A stretch of DNA of 64,000 nt from Hymenobacter sedentarius (GTDB lineage Bacteria > Bacteroidota > Bacteroidia > Cytophagales > Hymenobacteraceae). The notes beneath the pieces are model-generated. The model was not told the DNA's origin, did no database searches, and saw only the letters and a program-made list of their open reading frames with translations. The stretch is taken from assembly GCF_001507645.1 (NCBI RefSeq), contig NZ_CP013909.1, positions 2,418,001 to 2,482,000 on the forward strand. The letters are read 5' to 3'. Made by a program: the position numbers and the translations under genes. How positions within the stretch are numbered: the first letter of the stretch is position 1; every line of letters starts with the position of its first letter. This document shows, piece by piece, positions 42,194 through 49,421 of this stretch.

Positions 42194-42242
42194 CTTAGAA
42201 AGACGGTATGTGAAGTGGGAATGAATTAATAATTAGAACGAT

Positions 42243-42452
42243 ATGCTATTATTTTCCAAGAATCCTCATCCTGATAATAACCCCATCGATTGGATTAGCT
42301 ACGCGGCCCAGCTACTGCGCCAAGCCGAGCAAAAAGGTCTTTTTCAGTTTTCTGCTTATGCCACGCTGCCCCTTAACGACCCCACCACTTCCCATGGACA
42401 AATTCCAGACCCTGCACTCGACGGCAGTTCCGCTGCCGCTGGAGAACATTGA
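42243..42452 (+). CDS. Small hypothetical frame before leuD
   Basis: A 69-codon frame fills most of the 200-bp gap between leuC and leuD and overlaps the first 59 bp of leuD. The first half (NPIDWISYAAQLLRQAEQKG) looks protein-like, but the overlapping second half does not. It may be a small gene, a remnant, or chance. Confidence 0.25.
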   Translation: MLLFSKNPHPDNNPIDWISYAAQLLRQAEQKGLFQFSAYATLPLNDPTTSHGQIPDPALDGSSAAAGEH

Positions 42453-42990
42453 CACCGACCAGATTATCCCAGCCCGGTTTCTGAAATCGACGACGCGGGA
42501 AGGCTTTGGGGCCAATCTGTTTGCCGACTGGCGCTACGCCGCCGACGGCCAGCCCAAGCACGGCTTTGTGCTGAACGACACGCGCTACCACGGCCAGATA
42601 CTGCTGGCGGGTCAGAATTTCGGCTGCGGCTCGAGCCGCGAGCACGCCGCGTGGGCGCTGTATGATGCCGGGTTTAAGGTGGTTATCTCCAGCTATTTCG
42701 CCGATATTTTTCGGGGCAATGCCCTGAACACCGGCCTGCTGCCGCTGCAGGTGACGGAAGAAGTGCTGCAGCGCCTCGTGGCGCGCGTCGCGCACTACCC
42801 CAGCACGCAGCTGGTCGTGGATTTGCCCGCCCAGACGCTCACCGTGCCCGTGTGGGAAGAAAGCATCGGCTTCGACCTCGACCCCTACAAAAAAGAGTGC
42901 CTGATAAACGGCTACGACGACATCGATTACCTGCTCAGCCAGCAGGCCGCCATTACTACTTACGAACAACAGCGCCCATGGAATTTTTAA
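42394..42990 (+). CDS. leuD: 3-Isopropylmalate dehydratase small subunit
   Basis: The 198-residue swivelling domain of the aconitase fold shows PLPLENIDTDQIIPARFLK at the N-terminus and GQNFGCGSSREHAAWAL in the centre. It works as a complex with LeuC. The ATG at 42394 is the family start. The last 13 bp overlap leuB, so the two are probably translated together. Confidence 0.96.
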   Translation: MDKFQTLHSTAVPLPLENIDTDQIIPARFLKSTTREGFGANLFADWRYAADGQPKHGFVLNDTRYHGQILLAGQNFGCGSSREHAAWALYDAGFKVVISSYFADIFRGNALNTGLLPLQVTEEVLQRLVARVAHYPSTQLVVDLPAQTLTVPVWEESIGFDLDPYKKECLINGYDDIDYLLSQQAAITTYEQQRPWNF

Positions 42991-44099
42991 GTAAACGCAT
43001 TGTGGTATTGCCCGGCGATGGCATCGGCCCGGAAGTGTGCGGCGAGGCCGTGCGCGTGCTCAAGGCCGTAGCCGAACGATTTGGGCACCATTTCACCTTC
43101 GACTACCGGCTGATGGGGGCCTGCGCCATCGATGCTACCGGCTGCCCGCTGCCCGATGCCACGCTCGAGGCCTGTCACCAGGCCGACGCGGTGCTGCTCG
43201 GCGCCATCGGCGACCCAAAGTACGACCACGACCCCACGGCCAAAGTGCGGCCCGAGCAGGGCCTGCTTGCGCTGCGCAAAAGCCTGGGCTTGTACGCCAA
43301 TATCCGCCCGGTTACGGCCTACGAGCAGCTGCTGGACTTTTCGCCGCTGCGGCCCGACCGCATTGCGGGCACCGACCTACTCATTTTCCGGGAGCTGACC
43401 GGGGGCGTGTACTTCGGCGAAAAAGGCCGTACCGCTGATGGCACTGCCTACGACAACTGTACCTACCACCCGGAGGAAATTGAGCGCATTGCCCACCGCG
43501 CCTTCCGGGCCGCCCAAGGCCGCCGCCAAAAGCTGACGCTGGTAGACAAAGCCAACGTGCTGGAAACCTCCCGGCTCTGGCGCGAAGTCATCCAAAGCAT
43601 TGCTCCGGAATACCCGGAGGTGGCCGTCGACTACTTATTTGTCGACAACGCGGCCATGCAGCTCATCCTCAACCCGCGGCAGTTCGACGTGATTCTGACC
43701 GAGAACATGTTCGGCGACATCCTGTCCGACGAAGCTTCCGTGATTGCGGGCTCGCTGGGCCTGCTGCCCTCGGCTTCTGTGGGCGACGGGGCCGCGCTGT
43801 TCGAGCCCATCCACGGCTCCTACCCGCAGGCCAAGGGCAAAGGCATTGCCAACCCCATTGCCGCCATCCTCTCAGCTGCGATGATGCTCGACCATTTTGG
43901 CCTGCCCGAGGAAGCCCGCGCCGTGCGCGATGCCGTGGAAAATGCGCTGAATGACCAAGTGTTGACTCCCGAGCTCAACAACAGCACGGCGTACACCACC
44001 GAGCAAGTCGGCAGCTTCATCGCCTACGGCGTACTGGATTTGATGGAGTGCCATTTGCACCGCAGCAACGTTGCCTGCGGCAAAATCACGATTATTTGA
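42978..44099 (+). CDS. leuB: 3-Isopropylmalate dehydrogenase
   Basis: The 373-residue enzyme oxidises and decarboxylates 3-isopropylmalate with NAD+. It shows VVLPGDGIGPEVCGEAVRVL, GLYANIRPV, LIFRELTGGVYFG, LTLVDKANVLETSRLWREVI, MFGDILSDEAS and PIHGSYPQAKGKGIANP, all typical. The start overlaps the end of leuD by 13 bp. It is the last gene of the ilv-leu cluster. Confidence 0.97.
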   Translation: MEFLSKRIVVLPGDGIGPEVCGEAVRVLKAVAERFGHHFTFDYRLMGACAIDATGCPLPDATLEACHQADAVLLGAIGDPKYDHDPTAKVRPEQGLLALRKSLGLYANIRPVTAYEQLLDFSPLRPDRIAGTDLLIFRELTGGVYFGEKGRTADGTAYDNCTYHPEEIERIAHRAFRAAQGRRQKLTLVDKANVLETSRLWREVIQSIAPEYPEVAVDYLFVDNAAMQLILNPRQFDVILTENMFGDILSDEASVIAGSLGLLPSASVGDGAALFEPIHGSYPQAKGKGIANPIAAILSAAMMLDHFGLPEEARAVRDAVENALNDQVLTPELNNSTAYTTEQVGSFIAYGVLDLMECHLHRSNVACGKITII

Positions 44100-44192
44100 G
44101 GAATAGTTGGTTGGCCATCAGGCAATTAAAACGTCATAACGAGCGCAGCAAATCGAAGGCTGGCGAAACTATGCATCTCGCCCGCGCCGCTT

Positions 44193-44277
44193 GTCATGCA
44201 GAGCGCAGCGAAGCATCTTATCAGGTCAGAACCAATCGTTAGAGCGTGATAAGATGCTTCGCTGCGCTCTGCATGAC
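44193..44277. repeat. Palindromic repeat after leuB
   Basis: 31-bp perfect arms (GTCATGCAGAGCGCAGCGAA..., 44193-44223, complement 44247-44277). It is preceded by the remains of another unit from 44132 (GTCATAACGAGCGCAGC). Confidence 0.9.
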
Positions 44278-44369
44278 GTAAAAAATGCCCTTGTCAATGA
44301 ACTCCTAATTAGCCCAATAATGATTACTTATCTGCACGTTAGCTATAAGTAGCCAAGCTAATCACCGCA

Positions 44370-44410
44370 TTCCAGCTCAATTAATTATTCACATATTAAT
44401 TGAGCTGGAA
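44370..44410. repeat. AT-rich perfect inverted repeat upstream of the asn leader
   Basis: TTCCAGCTCAATTAAT (44370-44385) is perfectly complementary to ATTAATTGAGCTGGAA (44395-44410), with a 9-nt spacer. It lies 72 bp before the leader peptide start. There is no T run, so it may be an operator instead of a terminator. Confidence 0.75.
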
Positions 44411-44481
44411 TTAGAAAATAAACCTTGCTTATTAAATTATTTGCCTCCAAATTGCCTTCGCTAAGACAAACAGCACCGACT

Positions 44482-44565
44482 ATGTCCTTCCGTAGTAACA
44501 ATACCTTCAATAATAACTCGAATAATAATTTATTCCGAGACAGGGAGGCTATTGTTCAGAAGTAA
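44482..44565 (+). CDS. asnA leader peptide rich in asparagine
   Basis: A 27-codon frame starts MSFRSNN and continues TFNNNSNNNLF; eight of the 27 residues are Asn (codons 6, 7, 10, 11, 12, 14, 15 and 16; positions 44497-44529). It is followed by a strong terminator and then asnA, the asparagine-making ligase. The frame ends with a normal TAA, and its later codons (44543-44557) form one arm of a predicted antiterminator. Position, content and structure all fit an attenuator leader peptide that senses charged tRNA-Asn. The peptide itself probably has no function. Confidence 0.8.
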   Translation: MSFRSNNTFNNNSNNNLFRDREAIVQK

Positions 44566-44624
44566 AAACCTAAGAACAATTTTTCAATTTGAAAAGCCTT
44601 CCCTAATTCGGAAGGCTTTTTTTT
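44543..44624 (+). promoter_or_regulatory. asnA transcription attenuator (antiterminator/terminator)
   Basis: The terminator is a perfect 11-bp stem, AAAAGCCTTCC (44592-44602) with GGAAGGCTTTT (44610-44620), and an 8-T run (44617-44624). A competing antiterminator pairs GGGAGGCT (44543-44550) with AGCCTTCCC (44595-44603, one bulged T) and stacks on a perfect inner stem, ATTGTTC (44551-44557) with GAACAAT (44574-44580). The two are exclusive because both use 44595-44602. A ribosome stalled at the Asn codons would leave 44543-44557 free and permit read-through; one that reaches the stop at 44563 would cover it and let the terminator form. The base pairing is seen directly; the mechanism is inferred. 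Confidence 0.78.
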
Positions 44625-44762
44625 GGCCTTCCCAGCCCGCTGAGGCGCATTTACGGAATTAAAAAAACTCCCTACCGCGGAGGCGGCCGCTTATTGCCCA
44701 AACTCAAGCATCTGTCATTTCAATTAATTAATTCTTCAAACTTCCAACCCCATTTGTCAACC

Positions 44763-45797
44763 ATGAAAACTGTTTCTTCCCCCACCGCCTGGCCCGTTGC
44801 GGCCGGCCTGCTCGAAACCGAAGAGGCCATTACGTTCGTGAAGGAAACCTTTGCGAAAGAGTTGGCCCGCCAGCTCCAGCTGGTGAAAGTATCGGCCCCC
44901 ATTGTGGTGCTCGATGGCACGGGCATCAACGACGATTTGAACGGGGTGGAGCGGCCCGTGGGCTTCCCCATCAAGGCCCTGGACGAGCAGCGCGCCGTGG
45001 TGGTGCACTCGCTGGCTAAATGGAAGCGCCTGCGCCTGCGCGAGCTGGGCATCCCCGCCGGCAAAGGACTGCTCACCGACATGCGCGCCCTGCGCCCCGA
45101 CGAAGACTACAGCCCCATCCACTCCATCTACGTGGACCAGTGGGACTGGGAAAAGCACATCCTGCCCGAGCAGCGCACCATCGCCTTCCTGAAGGACACC
45201 GTGGAAACCATCTATGCGGCCCTGAAAACCACCGAGCAGCAGGTGAGCGAGCAGTTTGGCATTGCGCCCACGCTGCCGCCGAGCATCACTTTTGTGCACG
45301 CCGAAGACCTGCTGCTGCGCTACCCCGACCTCACGCCCAAGCAGCGCGAGCACGAAGCCGCCCGCGAGTACGGCGCCGTGTTCCTGATGGGTATCGGCGG
45401 GGCGTTGAGCCACGGCGAAATCCACGACGGCCGCGCCCCCGACTACGACGACTGGAGCACCCCGAATGAAGACGGCCACCGCGGCCTGAACGGCGACATT
45501 CTGCTTTGGAACCCGGTGCTGGAAACGTCGTTCGAGGTGTCGTCGATGGGCATTCGGGTCGACAAGGTGGCCCTGGCCCGCCAACTGGAAATGCGCGGCT
45601 GCCCCGAGCGGCAAAGCCTGCATTTCCACAGCCTGCTGCTGGCCGACCAGCTGCCGCAGAGCATCGGCGGCGGCATTGGGCAGTCGCGGGTGTGCATGTT
45701 TTTGCTGCGCAAAGCCCACATTGGCGAGGTACAGGTCAGCATCTGGTCCGAATCGGTGCGGCGCGAGCTGGCCGAAGCCGGCGTGGGGCTGCTGTAG
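44763..45797 (+). CDS. asnA: Aspartate-ammonia ligase (ammonia-dependent asparagine synthetase)
   Basis: The 344-residue enzyme makes asparagine from aspartate, ammonia and ATP. It has the class II aminoacyl-tRNA-synthetase-like fold and the family motifs LLETEEAITFVKETFAKELA, VLDGTGINDDLNGVERPVGF, YVDQWDWEK, LNGDILLWNPVLETSFEVSS, RVDKVALARQLEMRGC and SIGGGIGQSRVCM. The length matches AsnA. The ATG at 44763 was chosen over a TTG at 44694. It is preceded by an Asn-rich leader peptide and a terminator, which suggests control by asparagine supply. Confidence 0.97.
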   Translation: MKTVSSPTAWPVAAGLLETEEAITFVKETFAKELARQLQLVKVSAPIVVLDGTGINDDLNGVERPVGFPIKALDEQRAVVVHSLAKWKRLRLRELGIPAGKGLLTDMRALRPDEDYSPIHSIYVDQWDWEKHILPEQRTIAFLKDTVETIYAALKTTEQQVSEQFGIAPTLPPSITFVHAEDLLLRYPDLTPKQREHEAAREYGAVFLMGIGGALSHGEIHDGRAPDYDDWSTPNEDGHRGLNGDILLWNPVLETSFEVSSMGIRVDKVALARQLEMRGCPERQSLHFHSLLLADQLPQSIGGGIGQSRVCMFLLRKAHIGEVQVSIWSESVRRELAEAGVGLL

Positions 45798-45833
45798 CCG
45801 CTGGCGGGTTAATTGAGCCATAAGTTGAGCTGG

Positions 45834-45871
45834 AAAAGGGTTGGGCTGCCGAAAGGTGGTTCAACCCTTTT
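45834..45871 (+). terminator. Intrinsic terminator after asnA
   Basis: AAAAGGGTTG (45834-45843) and CAACCCTTTT (45862-45871) form a perfect 10-bp stem 37 bp after the asnA stop. The T run is short. Confidence 0.7.
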
Positions 45872-46009
45872 GCTGGTTTGGCCGCACGGAGGCACTGCCC
45901 GGCTTGGGGTGGCTTTCGTTTCTGGCTTTCATCGCTTGCCGGCCCCACACAGCCGGGCTGGCGGGCAAGTGCTGCCAGCTGAGGGCAATAGGCGCGGCCC
46001 CAGCATCGT

Positions 46010-46040
46010 TTTGGATTCGCGCGGGTGCTCTGTATTTTAG
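46010..46040 (+). promoter_or_regulatory. Bacteroidota-type promoter of the J-like gene
   Basis: TTTG at 46010-46013 and TATTTTAG at 46033-46040 are 19 bp apart, a close match to the -33/-7 consensus. The ATG at 46062 lies 22 bp downstream. Confidence 0.55.
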
Positions 46041-46061
46041 TGTTTCGCCCCCGCCCAGGTC

Positions 46062-46802
46062 ATGCAGAACTACTACCGCGTTTTGGGAATTGGCCCCACG
46101 GCCACGGCTGTGCAAATTGAGCTGGCCTACGTGCGCCAACGTGCCCGCTTGAAGCGCCTGGCAGCCGACCGCGTGATGCAGTCGCGGCTGGCTGAGGTAG
46201 AAGCGGGCTACGACATCCTGGCCAACCCGCGCCGGCGCATCGCCTACGACCTGCTTCTGGCCCAGGAGCCCGACGTGCCCGCGCCACCCCGCCGCCCCCG
46301 CGACGATGAACAGCTGGCGCGCTACGCCCGCGTGGCCCGCCGCCTCAACGCGGCCCTGCTGGCGTGCTGCCTGGTGCTGGGCCTCGACTGGGCCTTGCCG
46401 CTGCGCGAATACCCCAACGAAACCGTGCGCAGCCGCTTTCCCATGTTCGTGTCGTCGTCGCTCTCCGACCCGCAGCTGGCCTATCGCGTGCACACCGAGC
46501 ACACTTCGTTCCGGCTGCCCAGCGCCATAGGCTACCGCGTGCGCGAAAACCAGCGCATTACCGTCTGGAAAACGCCCTTGCTGGGCGTGGTGCAGCGCGT
46601 GAGCTCCCCCGATTCTCCCGATGGTCCGGCGCCGTTTCAGCCCTACAGCGGCAATATTTACGGCACCTTTGCCCTGCTGCCGCTGCTGCTGGGCGTGGTG
46701 GCGGCCGTGGGCGTGTGGCCCGCCCGCTCGCCCGAAACCGTGGTAAACACTGCCGTCGTGAGCGGGTTGTTAACGCTGCTGGCGCTGATAGTGCTCCTGT
46801 AA
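46062..46802 (+). CDS. J-domain-like membrane protein lacking the HPD motif
   Basis: The 246-residue protein starts like a DnaJ J-domain (NYYRVLGIGPTATAVQIELAY ... LAEVEAGYDILANPRRRIAYD, residues 2-68). The His-Pro-Asp motif that stimulates DnaK is absent; the corresponding segment reads RARLKRLAADR. Two hydrophobic segments follow, about residues 95-115 and 205-245, with a beta-rich soluble part of about 80 residues between them. It is therefore probably not an active DnaK co-chaperone but a membrane protein that re-uses the fold. A promoter lies just upstream. Confidence 0.75.
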   Translation: MQNYYRVLGIGPTATAVQIELAYVRQRARLKRLAADRVMQSRLAEVEAGYDILANPRRRIAYDLLLAQEPDVPAPPRRPRDDEQLARYARVARRLNAALLACCLVLGLDWALPLREYPNETVRSRFPMFVSSSLSDPQLAYRVHTEHTSFRLPSAIGYRVRENQRITVWKTPLLGVVQRVSSPDSPDGPAPFQPYSGNIYGTFALLPLLLGVVAAVGVWPARSPETVVNTAVVSGLLTLLALIVLL

Positions 46803-46913
46803 GCGCACTATTGAGCTGGCGAAAGCGAGCCATTGGCCCTTAATCCGGCCGCCAACGGCTAACCTTCGTTTACCGACTATTTCCTGCCAAGCCCCTTTTC
46901 TGACTACCAACAC

Positions 46914-47396
46914 ATGGACTTTACTTCAGCCCGCCCCGAAGATTTGCTATTTGATGCCGCCCGCCGCGGCGATGTGGCCACGCTGCAGGAACTGCTGGCC
47001 AGCGGCCTCGACGTGAACGTGACCAACGGCAAAGGCTTTTCGGCCCTTATCCTAGCCGCGTACGACGAGCACCTCGACGCCACCAAGTTCCTGCTCGGCG
47101 CCGGCGCCGACCCCAACGTGCATGACGTGAGCGGCAACACCGCCCTGATGGGCGTGAGCTTCAAAGGCTACCCCGAAATTGCGCGCCTACTTATCGAGCA
47201 CGGCGCCAACCTCAACCTGCAAAACGGCAACGGCGGCACCGCCCTCATGTTTGCCACGTTGTTTGGCCGCAACAACCTGGTGAAACTCCTGGTGGAAGCC
47301 GGGGCCGACCAAACCATTCCCGACGCCCGGGGCCTCACCGCCCGCGGCCTGGCCCTGCAGCAAGGCAACGAGGAGGCGCTCAAGCAACTGGCGTAA
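46914..47396 (+). CDS. Ankyrin repeat protein
   Basis: The 160-residue cytosolic protein has four ankyrin repeats, visible as LLFDAARRGDVATLQELLAS, ALILAAYDEHLDATKFLLGA, ALMGVSFKGYPEIARLLIEH and ALMFATLFGRNNLVKLLVEA. There is no signal peptide or other domain. It resembles the small ankyrin proteins that are common next to catalase or stress genes in other bacteria; here the neighbours give no hint. It should bind another protein. Confidence 0.93.
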   Translation: MDFTSARPEDLLFDAARRGDVATLQELLASGLDVNVTNGKGFSALILAAYDEHLDATKFLLGAGADPNVHDVSGNTALMGVSFKGYPEIARLLIEHGANLNLQNGNGGTALMFATLFGRNNLVKLLVEAGADQTIPDARGLTARGLALQQGNEEALKQLA

Positions 47397-47455
47397 GCTT
47401 AACAGCCACGGCTCCGACCCGCTTTACCACTGGAAAGTGAAGCGGGCCGGGGCCG

Positions 47456-47998
47456 TTAGCCTTTCTGGCTGCTGCACTGGCGGCGCACGGTATCGAGCTT
47501 TTTCACGAGCGCGGCCACTTCGTTTTCGTCCTGCGTGAAGAGCGAGAGGGAAATAGTGTCGGCGATGCCCGAGGCGGGTTTGCCATCGGCCCGGGCGTGG
47601 CGCTTCACCACGATGTCGTAGTATCGGCTGCCGTCTTTGTCGCGCTTTTTAGGGACGTAGGTCACGGAGCCCACTTCGGCCCAATCCAGGCTCAGGTTGA
47701 GCTCGAGCTGCACCTTGTCGTCGGTCTTGATGGCCCAGCTGCTGCCTTTTTTGCTGCTGTTTACCGAGATGTTGCCCGAGTTGTGGTCGTCGGGGCCGCG
47801 GTATTTGCGCATGGTTTGCTTCACGCCACAATCGGCCAACGACACCGTGGCTTCGCCGTCGTCCTCGGCTTTGGGAGAGTGCAAGAGCTGGTTGAGCCGT
47901 TTGGTGAGGGCCTGCACTTCGGCAGCCTGGGCCTGGGCGTGGGCCGCGCCGCCAAGGAGCAGGGCGCTGGCCAGGAGGGGGAGGAAAGCTTTGAGCAT
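47456..47998 (-). CDS. Secreted protein of unknown function
   Basis: The 180-residue product has a signal peptide (MLKAFLPLLASALLLGGAAH, cleaved near AQA). The mature part is hydrophilic with an LTKRLNQLLHSP segment, one Cys in ADCGVK and a second in RRQCSS that might form a disulfide. It ends in a helical VAALVKKLDTVRRQC segment. I do not recognise a family. The frame is open upstream, but 47998 is the only start that gives a signal peptide. Confidence 0.7.
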   Translation of the reverse strand: MLKAFLPLLASALLLGGAAHAQAQAAEVQALTKRLNQLLHSPKAEDDGEATVSLADCGVKQTMRKYRGPDDHNSGNISVNSSKKGSSWAIKTDDKVQLELNLSLDWAEVGSVTYVPKKRDKDGSRYYDIVVKRHARADGKPASGIADTISLSLFTQDENEVAALVKKLDTVRRQCSSQKG

Positions 47999-48022
47999 TG
48001 CAGAAAGGTGAGAAGCGTGCAG

Positions 48023-48072
48023 AAAAAAGCGTTGTGGCACCCGCCCGCACGAGAAGGCCAGTGCCACAACGC
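48023..48072 (-). terminator. Intrinsic terminator of the SDR gene
   Basis: On the minus strand GCGTTGTGGCAC (48072-48061) and GTGCCACAACGC (48040-48029) form a perfect 12-bp stem with a 20-nt loop and a run of six T (48028-48023). It lies between the SDR gene and the secreted protein gene, both on the minus strand. Confidence 0.78.
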
Positions 48073-48174
48073 CAGATGCTTACTCCTCCCTTCGGGTTGC
48101 CTGCCTGCGTAACTTTTTATAAGCTGCTCCTTAGCCGCGCCGCCCACCCGCAAGCGGCCAGGACCCGTCGGGCA

Positions 48175-48966
48175 TTAGCCGATGCTGCGCACCACGCCGC
48201 CGTCTACTCGCACGGAAGCGCCGTTGGTGGCGGCGGCCAGAGGGCTGCACAAGAACACCACCATGCTGGCCACTTCGTCGGTGGTGATGAAGCGCTGGAG
48301 TAGCGACGACGGCCGCGCGTGCTGGAAGAAGTCGTGCTCGGCTTCGGCCTTGGTTTTGCCTTCGGCAGCTAGTTTCTTGATGAATTCATCGACGCCTTCG
48401 GAGGCGGTGGGGCCGGGCAGCACGGCGTTTACCGTCACGCCAGTGCCTTTGGTGAGCTCGGCCATGCCGCGGGCCACGCCTAGTTGAGCTGTTTTGGTAG
48501 TGCCGTAATGAATCATTTCCTGCGGAATCTGGAGCGCCGATTCGCTGGAGATAAACAGGACGCGGCCCCAGTTGCTGGCCAGCATTATCGGGAAATAATG
48601 GCGGGAAAGGCGCACGCCGCTCAGCACGTTCACCTCAAAAAAGCGCATCCAGTCCTCATCCGAAATCTCGGCAAACGGCTTGGGCTCGAAAATGCCGATG
48701 TTGTTCACCAGAATGTCCACGGTGGGCACGTGGTGCAGCAGCTGGGTCACCTCGTCGGCCTTGCCAAAATCGACGGCCACGCCCCGCACCACGGCCTCCG
48801 GCGTCTCGGCCAGAATAGCGGACCGCGCTTCCTGAATGCGTGCCTCCGTGCGGCCCGTGATGATGACTTCGGCGCCCTCGGCCGCCAAGCGGCGGGCAAT
48901 GGCCAGCCCAATTCCGGCCGTGGAGCCGGTGACAAGGGCGACTTTATTGGTGAGTTGTAAATCCAT
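48175..48966 (-). CDS. Short-chain dehydrogenase/reductase (SDR) family oxidoreductase
   Basis: The 263-residue protein has the classical SDR motifs: ALVTGSTAGIGLAIARRLA (NAD(P) binding), VDILVNNIGIF, the catalytic Ser in FISSESALQ and the YGTTK active site (Tyr and Lys), then LPGPTASEGV. The Asn/Ser/Tyr/Lys set is complete. The substrate cannot be told from sequence. The best match to the start is ATG 48966 (MDLQLTNKVALVTGS). Confidence 0.93.
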   Translation of the reverse strand: MDLQLTNKVALVTGSTAGIGLAIARRLAAEGAEVIITGRTEARIQEARSAILAETPEAVVRGVAVDFGKADEVTQLLHHVPTVDILVNNIGIFEPKPFAEISDEDWMRFFEVNVLSGVRLSRHYFPIMLASNWGRVLFISSESALQIPQEMIHYGTTKTAQLGVARGMAELTKGTGVTVNAVLPGPTASEGVDEFIKKLAAEGKTKAEAEHDFFQHARPSSLLQRFITTDEVASMVVFLCSPLAAATNGASVRVDGGVVRSIG

Positions 48967-48987
48967 GGTAAATGAACGGCTAGGCCT

Positions 48988-48995
48988 CAAACGTA
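48988..48995 (-). promoter_or_regulatory. Likely -7 promoter element of the SDR gene
   Basis: TACGTTTG on the minus strand is a perfect TAnnTTTG match 21 bp before the ATG. The nearest -33-like TTGG is 15 bp further upstream, shorter than usual. Confidence 0.45.
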
Positions 48996-49356
48996 AAAGC
49001 CTAAACGTGCCAAGTCCGGATTTGTATGCCGGGGCTATTCGGTTTTAAGGATAAATTGCGCTTACTACTGTCCCTGTTGAAGCTTATGGTTTAAGCCCCG
49101 TAGTGAATTCCGCTTTGCAGGATAATTCATATATCATACCTCATGTCATTAGTAGAAGACAACCTTAGGCAAGTACACAGAGAAGTCTAAAAACTTGGAT
49201 AGGCATTTTGGTTAAACGAAAAGTTATAAATAAAACTGATTTTAAATATTCTATATAAATATTATAAACCAATAAGTTACTGTAAAGATGTTCTGTTGTA
49301 TCGCTTTATTCTGCTTGCGTATTGGTAATGCCCGGCTTTTAATATATAGGTATTGC

Positions 49357-49364
49357 TACCTTTG
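49357..49364 (+). promoter_or_regulatory. -7 promoter element (TACCTTTG) of the T9SS cargo gene
   Basis: TACCTTTG is a perfect match to TAnnTTTG. TTTT at 49337-49340 is a candidate -33 element with 16-bp spacing. The ATG lies 57 bp downstream. Confidence 0.5.
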
Positions 49365-49421
49365 AAGTCTCTTGAGAGTGGCAAAATTCTACTTTTTACT
49401 AATATTACCCTCCTTTTTTGA

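Larger units (their letters stand above)
44100..44762. other. Intergenic and leader region between leuB and asnA
   Basis: This 663-bp region holds, in order, palindromic repeats (44132-44277), an AT-rich inverted repeat (44370-44410), the Asn-rich leader peptide (44482-44565), a strong terminator (44592-44624) and a 138-bp stretch up to asnA. No clear -33/-7 promoter is seen; the best guess lies between 44411 and 44470. Confidence 0.7.
48967..49421. other. AT-rich intergenic region between divergent genes
   Basis: This 455-bp gap becomes strongly AT-rich from about 49180 to 49320. It holds the -7 elements of the SDR gene (48988) and of the T9SS cargo gene (49357). No RNA gene, hairpin or small frame is convincing. 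Confidence 0.6.
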
